From positions 1 through 10,142 of the forward strand of contig SYAA01000004.1 in assembly GCA_005789055.1 (NCBI GenBank): DNA of 10,142 nt, written 5' to 3'. Both the position numbers and the translations under genes were made by a program. Shown here piece after piece: positions 1-8,500 of the stretch. The notes under the pieces are model-generated. The model had not been told where the DNA came from, did no database searches, and was given only the letters and a program-made list of their open reading frames with translations. The stretch is from Actinomycetota bacterium (lineage in GTDB: Bacteria; Actinomycetota; Actinomycetes; Mycobacteriales; Mycobacteriaceae). Positions within the stretch are counted from its first letter, which is position 1, and every line of letters starts with the position of its first letter.

Positions 1-2503
1 GGAATCCGAACTCGGCATCGACTCCATCAAACAAGTCGAAATCCTCGCCGCACTCCAAACCCACTTCCCCGGCGCACCCGAAGTCCCCGCCTCCGAACTC
101 GCCCGCCTGCGCACCCTGCAAGACGTCGTCGACTCCATCGCGGGCCTGGGATCCGATGACGGCCCCGGAGATGTCGCAGGAGTCGACCATTCGGCTGCAT
201 CGGCCTCCGGCGCATCCGGTTCGGGCAGTTCAGATTCGGCCGCACCCGGTTCCCCGTCGGCCGGCCTGATCTCCACCGAGGCGACGTTCGCCGAAGTGCC
301 ACCGAGCGGTTTGACGATGGCGGGCCTTCGCGATGGCGAGGTCCTGATCACCCGCGAAGACCCGGCCTTCGCCGACGACCTCGAGCGCGTGATGACCTCC
401 CACGGGATCAAGGCACGCGCCGTCGACGACGTCCCGGCCGAGGCCGCCGCAGTGATCTCACTGGCCGCATTGGGCCCGGCCCGCTCACCGCAGGACTGTG
501 TCGACCTGCACGTGCGGGCGTTCCACGCGGCGCGCAGCGTGGCTAAGAGCAATTCGCGGTCGCGACTGCTGGTCACCGTGCAGTCGACAGGTGCACGTTT
601 CGCCGAAGCAGAGGTTCCGGTCGGTGTGGCCAGCCTGGTCAAGACCGCCGCATGGGAGTGGCCCAACGCCTCGGTGCGGGCCATCGACCTCGAAACACTG
701 GACGCGACCCGACTGACGCAGGAGTTGCTCGCCGGTGGCAGCGGTATCGAGGTGGCCTTGCGTGACGACGGCACCCGTCTGGTCCTCTCCGACACGGTCC
801 TCTCCGACACGGCCGTCTCCAACACCGCCGTCGCCGACGCCCCGTCGGAGTCGATCAGCGTTACCCCGGGTGGTGTCGTCGTCGTCACCGGCGGTGCCCG
901 CGGTGTGACCGCAGGCTCGGCCCTGGCGCTGGCGGCACGGCACGGTCTGCGGTTGGCACTGTTGGGCCGCACCCCGCTCAGCGCGGCCATGTCGGACAAG
1001 GCGATGGCGGACGAACCGTCCGGCACCACGACCGCCGAGATCGCCACCGCACTAGTGGCTGCGGCGAAGGCTCGTGGTGAGTCGATCACCTTGCCGCAGG
1101 CTCGGGCGGCGGCGGACAGCCTGCTCGCTCAGCGGGAGGTGCGTGCCACCCTCGCGGCGGCCGAACAGCAGGGCACCGCCGCGCGATACTTCCCCGCCGA
1201 TATCAACAACGGGACCGCACTGCGCGGCGTCCTTGACGAGGTGCGCCAGACCTTCGGGCCGATCGTCGGTGTCGTACACGGTGCCGGCGTGCTGGCCGAC
1301 AAACGTCTCGAAGACCTCGGCGACGAGCAGTTCGTCAAGGTATTCAGCACGAAAGTCGTTGGAGCCGAAGCGTTGCTGGATGCAACATCGTCGGACGACC
1401 TACGATTCATTTCGCTGTTCTCCTCCATCGCGGCGCGGGCCGGCAACCCCGGACAGGCCGCATACGCCGCTGCCAACGCGGTGCTGGAGTCCATCGCGGC
1501 GCGCGAGTCCGCCCGTCGCGGGGCCGACTGCGTGGTCCGCGCGTTCGGTTGGGGCCCGTGGGACGGCGGCATGGTCGATGCGACGCTCAAGAGCCGGTTC
1601 GCCGAGGCCGGTGTGGGTGTCATCGGGTTGGACGACGGTGCGCGGTTCTTCGCCGAGCACGCATTGAATCGTTCCGGCGCCTCGGCGATCGTCGTCGCCG
1701 CGCCTGCCGAACACCGCATGCGGGCGGCACGCCTGGAATGGGACGTTTCGACTGAAACTCTGCCGGTGCTGGCCGACCATCAGGTCCGGGGCCGGGTCGT
1801 GGTGCCGGTGGTGATCGTGCTCGACGCGATGCTGCGGGCCGTTCGTCCTCTGGTGCCGACCGCCGCCACGGTGGTGCGCGACTTCCAGGTGCTCTCCGGC
1901 GTCGTGTTCGCTGAGACCGAAATTCAATCCCTGACAATCGATCTCGAGCCGGCGGGCTCGTCGTACATCGTCAGCGTCGAGGACTTTCAGGGCCGCAAGC
2001 GCTACCGCGCCATCATCGACACCGAACCAGCCCCATCCCCGGGTGGCCTGGTTCCGCAGATCTCGGGGTCGGCCTGGCCGATGAGCGTCGACGACGCCTA
2101 CACCGGCCCGCTGTTCCACGGTCGCAGTTTCACCGCCATCGAGGGACTCGACGTCCTCGGATCCGCCGGGTGCACCGCGCGCCTGCGAGGTCTGCGCGAG
2201 CTCGGCTGGCCCGACGAGGCCTGGGCCATCGATCCGGTCATCGTGGACGGCGGGCTGCAGTTGGCCATCCTGTGGGCCAGTGCGCAAGGCCTTCCGCTGG
2301 TGCTGCCGCAGCGGATCGGCCGCATGGTGCTGCACCGGCCGTTCGGCGACGGCGGCCTGCACTGCCGCCTAGCCGCACACCCGGTCAGCGACAAACGCGT
2401 CGACTACGACATCGCCTTCGAGACCGCCGACGGCACGCTCGTCGCGGAGCTTGCCGGTGTGGAGTTCTATGTCGCGGGTTCGGGTGCGGATTCGCCGGCG
2501 TGA
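1..2503 (+). CDS. pfaA: PfaA-like PUFA/secondary-lipid synthase, C-terminal part (ACP-KR-DH), 5' partial
   Basis: The reading frame is open from base 2 to the TGA at 2501-2503, giving 833 visible residues; the true start is upstream of the window. Domains in order: the end of an ACP with the phosphopantetheine motif LGIDSIK (residues 4-10); a Ser/Gly/Ala-rich linker (about 50-98); a KR with its structural half (about 109-285) and catalytic half (about 286-570); and a double-hotdog PKS-type DH (about 576-830). This order matches the C-terminal half of PfaA (KS-MAT-ACPn-KR-DH). The LGIDSIK ACP motif and the long insert after the KR nucleotide-binding motif also fit PUFA synthases better than ordinary modular PKS. 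In that family the protein acts in the cytosol, holding the chain on ACPs, reducing 3-keto to 3-hydroxy groups and dehydrating. The KS, MAT and any other ACPs must lie upstream. The stop overlaps the GTG start of the next synthase gene, so the two are probably cotranslated. Family call is firm; the final lipid product is unknown. Confidence 0.9.
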   Translation, partial: ESELGIDSIKQVEILAALQTHFPGAPEVPASELARLRTLQDVVDSIAGLGSDDGPGDVAGVDHSAASASGASGSGSSDSAAPGSPSAGLISTEATFAEVPPSGLTMAGLRDGEVLITREDPAFADDLERVMTSHGIKARAVDDVPAEAAAVISLAALGPARSPQDCVDLHVRAFHAARSVAKSNSRSRLLVTVQSTGARFAEAEVPVGVASLVKTAAWEWPNASVRAIDLETLDATRLTQELLAGGSGIEVALRDDGTRLVLSDTVLSDTAVSNTAVADAPSESISVTPGGVVVVTGGARGVTAGSALALAARHGLRLALLGRTPLSAAMSDKAMADEPSGTTTAEIATALVAAAKARGESITLPQARAAADSLLAQREVRATLAAAEQQGTAARYFPADINNGTALRGVLDEVRQTFGPIVGVVHGAGVLADKRLEDLGDEQFVKVFSTKVVGAEALLDATSSDDLRFISLFSSIAARAGNPGQAAYAAANAVLESIAARESARRGADCVVRAFGWGPWDGGMVDATLKSRFAEAGVGVIGLDDGARFFAEHALNRSGASAIVVAAPAEHRMRAARLEWDVSTETLPVLADHQVRGRVVVPVVIVLDAMLRAVRPLVPTAATVVRDFQVLSGVVFAETEIQSLTIDLEPAGSSYIVSVEDFQGRKRYRAIIDTEPAPSPGGLVPQISGSAWPMSVDDAYTGPLFHGRSFTAIEGLDVLGSAGCTARLRGLRELGWPDEAWAIDPVIVDGGLQLAILWASAQGLPLVLPQRIGRMVLHRPFGDGGLHCRLAAHPVSDKRVDYDIAFETADGTLVAELAGVEFYVAGSGADSPA
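2..150 (+). other. Acyl carrier protein domain (truncated by window start)
   Basis: The encoded motif LGIDSIKQVEIL carries the Ser (codon 23-25) that would receive the 4'-phosphopantetheine arm. LGIDSIK is typical of PUFA-synthase ACPs. Only helix 2 onward is visible. PUFA synthases usually carry several tandem ACPs, so more copies are expected just upstream. This stretch uses CAA for all three Gln and GAA for all five Glu codons, unlike the KR and DH that follow. Confidence 0.9.
326..1710 (+). other. Ketoreductase domain (structural plus catalytic subdomains)
   Basis: The NADPH-binding motif TGGARGVTA is encoded at 887-913. The catalytic set is complete: Lys in STKVVGAEAL (codon 1352-1354), Ser in LFSSIAA (1424-1426), Tyr (1463-1465) and Asn four residues later (1475-1477) in GQAAYAAAN. 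HGAGVLADKRL precedes the Lys, as in PUFA-synthase KRs. A long insert (about 1000-1185) separates the nucleotide-binding motif from the next strand, as is usual in PfaA KRs. The domain should reduce the 3-ketoacyl-ACP. Confidence 0.9.
782..841 (+). repeat. Four-copy 15-base in-frame tandem repeat in the KR structural subdomain
   Basis: Units start at 782, 797, 812 and 827. The first two are identical (gtcctctccgacacg); the third differs at four positions and the fourth is more degenerate. They encode VLSDT, VLSDT, AVSNT and AVADA. The array lies just before the KR nucleotide-binding motif, where a surface loop is expected, and its 15-base period keeps the frame. Confidence 0.85.
1722..2490 (+). 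other. PKS-type double-hotdog dehydratase domain of PfaA
   Basis: The first hotdog has HxxxGxxxxP with catalytic His at codon 1778-1780 (HQVRGRVVVP). The second has the LFHGRSF signature and DPVIVDGGLQ with the catalytic Asp at codon 2246-2248. The usual His of the HPALLDxxxQ motif is Asp here (codon 2231-2233), and the catalytic Asp is kept. Both catalytic residues are present, so the domain is probably active. PfaA proteins are known to carry such a C-terminal PKS-like DH, distinct from the FabA-like DHs of PfaC. Confidence 0.85.
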
Positions 2504-5500
2504 GCGGTTTCGAACCTGTCGCGATCGTCGGGCGCAGTTGCGTCCTGCCCGGTGCGGCCACGCCGGAGGCACTGTTCGAGGCCACCATGGCCGGGCGCTG
2601 TCTGCTGTCGGCCACGCCGCGCGATCACTGGCGCGGAGTGGATCCGGCGACGCTTCTGGCCAGCGACAAACCCGGCCTGCGGGTCTCCTCGGCGACCGGC
2701 GGCTATATCCAGGACGCACTCGATCTCGGTGACATCGCCTCGCGGATAACCGGTCTTGCGCGTCTCGATCCGCTCGTCGGGTGGCTGGCGCACTGCGTTC
2801 GTCAGGCCCAGGGCGCACCGCTTGCCGCGCCGCGGACGGGCCTGATCGTCGGTAACCTCTCCTACCCCAGCACCTTGGGCACTGCGTTCGTCGACGGCAT
2901 GTGGAACGGCCGCGACGATGTCGACCCGCGCAACCGGTTCTCCTCCGGGCTACCGGTGCATCTGGTCGCCGAGGCGATGGGCATCACCGGACCGGCCTTC
3001 GCGCTGGATGCGGCGTGCGCGTCGTCGCTGTACGCGATCAAGCTCGCCTGCGACGCCCTGCAAGACGGCGAAGCCGACATGATGCTGGCCGGCGGAGTCA
3101 ACGGCTCCGACGACCTGTTTCTGCATCTGGGTTTTACGGCGCTGCAGGCGCTCAGCCCGTCGGGCCGGTCGCGGCCGTTCCACGCCGACGCCGACGGACT
3201 CGTGCCGTCCGCGGGGGCGGCACTGGTCGCATTGAAACGCCTCGAGGACGCCGAGCGCGCCGGAGACCACATCGTCGGCGTCATCCTCGGCGTCGGGCTG
3301 TCCAACGACGGCCGCCAGAGCGGATTCTTAGCCCCTGCGGTGGCTGGCCAGACCCGAGCCATGACCGCGGCACTGGAGCAGGCAGGACTGGCACCCTCGG
3401 ACATCGACTATGTGGACTGCCACGCCACCGGCACCTCACTCGGCGACGCCACCGAGCTCGAGAGCATCGTCGCCGCCTACGGTGATGTGCCGCTGCGACT
3501 GGGCGCGCTCAAGGGCAATCTGGGCCACACCATCACCGTCTCCGGCGCGGCCAGCCTGGTCAATGTGCTCTCTGCCATGCAGGCGTCGACCACTCCACCG
3601 ACGTTGTGCGACAACCCGACTGCCGCGCTCGCGCAGACGCCGTTCACCGTCTCGACCACCGCCGCACCGTGGGACGGCGCCATCAAACGCGCAGCAATCA
3701 GCAACTTCGGCTTCGGCGGGAACAACGCCCACCTGATCGTGACGAACCACGTGCCTGCGAGCCGGCCGGCGACGCGGCGCACACCGCCCTCGGGTGACAT
3801 CGTCATCTGCGGCATGGGTGTGGTCACCGGCGATGCGCGCGACGCCGGGTCCTTCCGTCGGCGCGCACTCGGTCCGGCGGCGCACCCGCAACCGCTGGAC
3901 ACGGTGGAACTCGACCTCGCCGGTCTGGGCTTTCCGCCAATGGAACTCAAGGCCAGCCTCACCCAACAGACGGCGATGCTGGCCGCGGCGGGCCAAGCCC
4001 TCGCCCATGTCGGCACCGACCCCGACCACACCGGTGTGATCGTCGGCATGGGGTGCGATGCCACCATCGCGCGCCAACGGTTGCGGGTGCAGCACGCCGA
4101 CGACGATCAGTGGCTCGCCGCCAACGCTGAGGCAGCGCCGCGGCTGACCGCCGACGGCGTCGTCGGAACCATGCCGAACATCCCGGCCAACCGCATCCAC
4201 GCCCAACGCGACTTCCGCGGGTTCGGCTTCACCGTCTCCAGCGAGGAGCTCTCCGGGATCACCGCCCTGCGCATCGCCGCGCGCGCACTGCGCCGAGGCG
4301 AACTCGACACCGTCGTCGCCGGGGCCGTCGACATGTGCTGTGAGCCCGCGCACCAGCGCGCCGCAGACGCCCTCGGGGCAGGAGGCGACGGACCGCACGG
4401 CGACGCGGCGGTGGCGTTCGTCCTCAAGCGGCGGGCGGATGCCGAAGCTGCGGGCGACGAGATCATCGCCGTCGTCGACACCGGCGCCGCTGCTGAAACC
4501 TCCAGTCCGAACGTGGCGGCAGAGCGATTCGGTCGCACCCATGCCGCGAGTGCCGCAGTCGAAATCGCCTCCCGCGCAATGGCTCTGCAATCGCGGGTCC
4601 GGGTGGACCAGGCCGGGGCGCAGCCAGCCCCGGGCGGCGCCCAAGGGTCGGTGTGGCTGGAGTCGATCGGTGGGCGCGCCGACGGCATCACCCTGTCCGC
4701 GGGCAGTGGGGCGCCGACGCCGGTGGCCCTGGGCGCCGTTCCCGTCACCGAGCGCTACGCCGGCGACGACCGCGGCGATCTGCTGCGCCGGATATCGCGG
4801 CGCGACCCGGGCGGTACCGGACCGGTGCGGTGCGCCCTGGTCTCCGACACCGAGTCCGGACTGGAGTCGCTTCGTCGTTCGGCGGTGGATCGGCTGGAGC
4901 GCGGCGAGGCACCCGCGGGCCCCGGCGTCGTCTTCGCCGATCAGCCGATCACCGGCGAGTTGGCGTTCGCGTTCACCGGTGCGGCGGCGGCCTATCCCGG
5001 TGCCGGGCGCGACCTGCTGCTGGCGTGGCCCGAAATCGGCGACGCCCTCGCCGACCGGCTGTCCGGCGTCGGCGACCTCGCCGAGGCGATGTACGGCGCC
5101 GGCATCACCACGCTGACTCCGCGCACCCAACTCACCGGCTGCGCGGTGGTCTGTCAGACGCACGCGGAGTTCTCCCGCACCGTTCTCGGGCTCGCACCGG
5201 GGGCGGCAATCGGCCTGTCCTCCGGTGAGACCAACTCCATGATGGCGTTCGGGGTGTGGCGCGATCTCGAGCCGATGCTCGACGAGATCGAAGCCTCGGG
5301 CATGTACGGCGATCAGCTGACCGGCAGGTGCACGGTCGCGGCGACGGACTGGGGTCTGGGCGATGACCAGGCGGCGCCGTGGGAATGCTGGCGCATCAAC
5401 GCGCCGAGAGCGGCGATCGAAGCGGCGCTGGAGCGTGAACCGTTCGCCTACATGACCATCGTTCAGGCGCCCGACGATTGCGTGATCGGCGGTGACGCCG

Positions 5501-8500
5501 CGGCGTGCCGCCGGGTGATCGACTCGATCGCCGGTGCACAAGCGATGCCATTGGGTCTGGACATGGTGATCCACTGCAGCGCGATGGCGCCGTTCGCCGA
5601 CACCTGGCGCAGCATCCACACCCGCGAGACCTACGAGGTGCCGGGCGTGCGCTTTTACACCAATGCAGGCAACCGGTCCTATACGCCGACGAAAACCGCG
5701 GCCGCCGAAGCGATCACCCAACAGGCGGTCGAACCGATCGACTTTCCCGCCACGGTGCTGCAGGCATGGGAAGACGGAGTTCGGATCTTTGTCGAGCACG
5801 GCCCGCGCGCCATCCTGACCGGTGCGATACCGAAGATCCTCGGCGACCGACCACACCTGGCAGTGGCGCTGGACTCCCAAGAACGGCGCGGACTGCGCGC
5901 GCTCGCCGAGAGCGTATCCAAGCTGTGGGTGCACGGAGTTGCGGTGGCTGTCGATGCGTTCGACGCGCGCATGCAGCTGCTGCGCGACCTCGCCACCCCG
6001 GCGGCGGTGGCGGAGAACACCCGCACGGTGACGCTGCCCGCCCACTGGCCAGCCGTCACCGCAGAACCCATCATCGCAGGACCCGTCATCGCAGGACCCG
6101 TCATCGCAGGACCCGTCGTCACAGCATCCGCGGTCTCGACCACCACGGCGTCCGGGAATGGGAGCACGCCAATGCCAGATTCACAGCACCAACTGATGCC
6201 ACCGGCGCCGCACTACCCCGCGCCACTGGTACTTCCCCGGACTCCCGCTAGTAACGGGGCCCACACCGAGGTCGTCATCTCCCACCGGGCGGCCGAACCG
6301 GCTGCGGTCACCGGCAGGATGGCCACCGCGATGAACCTGGTCGCCTCCGTCAGTGAGGCGCACTCGCGGTTCGTCGAGCGCCAGGCCCAAGCACACGCGT
6401 CGTTTCTGACGATGCGCGGCGAGCTCGTCCGGATGGCCGCGAGTCGGCCGTCCACGCTGCCCTCGCCGGCCGCCCCCGCCGCGTTGCCGCCATCACCGCC
6501 CCCGGCTTCACAACCACCACCGGCACCACCGCCGGCGTCGCAACCACCCGCACCACCACCACCGCCGCCCGCCCGGCCGGTCGAGGCTCCGGTCGCACCC
6601 GCCGCGGCGACGCCGCAACCGCCGCTGTACTCACGCGCCCAACTCGAGATCCTCGCCGGCGGATCCATCGCGGAGGTATTCGGACCTCAGTTCGCCGAAC
6701 TCGATCAGTACGAACGACTGGTGCGCATGCCGCAACCGCCACTGCTCTTCGCCGATCGGGTGATGAGTATCGAGGGCGAGCCCGGGTCGATGGGTACCGG
6801 CCGGATCGTCACCGAGACCGACGTCACCGCCGACCAGTGGTACATGCACGTCGGCCGAATGTCACCGGGCGTGGTGATCGAGTCCGGCCAGGCCGATCTG
6901 CTGCTGGCGTCGTGGTTGGGAGCCGACTTCTCCAATCGCGGCGAGCGGGTGTACCGCCTGCTCGGATGCGACCTGACGTTCACCGGTGAACTGCCGCGCG
7001 GCGGCGAGACGCTGCGCTACGACATCCACATCGACGGACACGCGAAGACCGGCGATACCCGGCTGTTCTTCTTCCACTACGACTGCTACATCGGCGACCG
7101 GCTGATGATCTCGGTGCGCAACGGCCAGGCCGGGTTCTTCTCCAATCAGGAACTCAGCCAGTCCGATGGCGTCCTGTGGGACGCCGCCGATGACGTTCCG
7201 CGTGCGGGCGCACGGCGCGACGCACCGCCACGGGTGACCCAGAAGCGATCCCTGAACCGCGCCGAACTCGACGCGTTCACCGACGGACACGCCTTCGCGT
7301 GCTTCGGCAAGGGTTTCGAGAGGGCCGCGGCGCACACCCGCACACCTGCGACCCCGGGCGGGCGGCTGCGACTGATCGACGAGGTGGTGTCCTTCGAGCC
7401 CGAGGGCGGGCCGTGGGGGCTGGGCTATCTGCGCGCCACGACCGCGGTGCCGAAGGACGCCTGGTTCTACGACGGACACTTCAAAAACGACCCCTGCATG
7501 CCCGGCACGCTGATGGCCGACGCGGCCACCCAGGCGCTGTCGATCACCATGGCCGCCTACGGGTTCACCATCGAACGCGACGGCTGGCGGTTCGAACCGG
7601 TGCCGGACGAGATGGCTCGCTTCGTCTGCCGCGGACAGGTCACGCCGGATGCCGACCACCTCCTGGAATACGAGGTGTTCGTCGAGGAAATCGTTGACGG
7701 GCCGACACCGACGATCTACGCGGCGCTGCTGTGCCGCAGTGACGGGTTCAAGGTGTTCCACTGCCGACGATTCGGCATGCGCCTGGTTCCGGACTGGCCG
7801 CTGCCGCCGGGGGCACCCGGTCCGGCGCGAATCCTGGCCGGCACCAACGATGTTCGCGGTGACTACGGCGCACTCCTGGCCTGCGGACGCGGGATGCCCT
7901 CCGATGCATTCGGCGCGCTGTACGCGCCGTTCGACGGCACCCGGCGGGCGCCGCGCCTGCCCGACGAGCCCTACCACTTCATCTCGCGAATCTTGACCGT
8001 CGACAGTGCGCCAGGGGTCCCGACCAAGGGTGGCACCGTCGTCGCGGAGTATGACGTTCCCGCCGACGCCTGGTATTTCGAGGACGGCAGGTGCGGTGCC
8101 GTACCGCTGTCGGTGCTCATCGAGATCCTGCTCCAACCATGCGGGTGGCTGTCCTCCTACAACGGGTTCGCCGCCAATCGGCCCGACGATGTGGTGTTCC
8201 GGAACCTCGACGGCACCGACGTCGTGCTGGTCCGCCCCGCAGCTGCCGGCACCTTGCGGGTGACCTCGGCGCTGGAACGATTCGCCGAGGGCGGCGGCTC
8301 GACGATCGTGTTCTTCGACGTGGTGTGCACCCAGGGCGATGACGTCGTCATGACGATGAAGACCGCGTTTGGGTTCTTCAGCCCCGATGCGCTGAAGAAT
8401 CAGGTCGGCCTGCGAGTGGAGCCGGGTGAGTTGGAGGCCTTATCCGACCCGGCGCCGGTCGCCGTGGCGTACGGAAGCGATGAGCTTCGCGGCGACCCGT

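Noticed and set aside
296..298. GTG as the start of the first gene
   Set aside because: The frame is open to the window's left edge and encodes an ACP motif there, so this GTG is an internal Val codon.
1400..2362. Minus-strand open frame of 320 codons opposite the KR/DH region
   Set aside because: Low-complexity, Arg/Gly/His-rich translation with no motif; the plus-strand KR and DH catalytic residues are intact.
2170..2499. Upstream in-frame start for the PfaC-like protein
   Set aside because: The added 110 residues are Arg/Ala-rich out-of-frame reading of the PfaA DH. The GTG at 2500 gives a normal KS N-terminus and a GTGA overlap.
3436..6045. Very long minus-strand open frame (869 codons) opposite the KS-CLF-AT region
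   Set aside because: Its translation is rich in Arg, Gly, His and Asp without any domain, and the plus strand encodes clear KS, CLF and AT motifs. It is an antisense shadow common in high-G+C DNA.
6061..6120. Direct repeats as a possible CRISPR array
   Set aside because: Units are 15 bases, adjacent with no spacers, and in frame within a coding linker, so this is a coding minisatellite.
6430..6627. Proline-rich tract as a frameshift or sequencing artefact
   Set aside because: The same frame carries valid domains on both sides and Pro-rich linkers are usual in megasynthases.
6862..8136. Minus-strand open frame of 424 codons opposite DH1/DH2
   Set aside because: No recognisable motif or start signal, and it lies fully opposite well-supported dehydratase domains.
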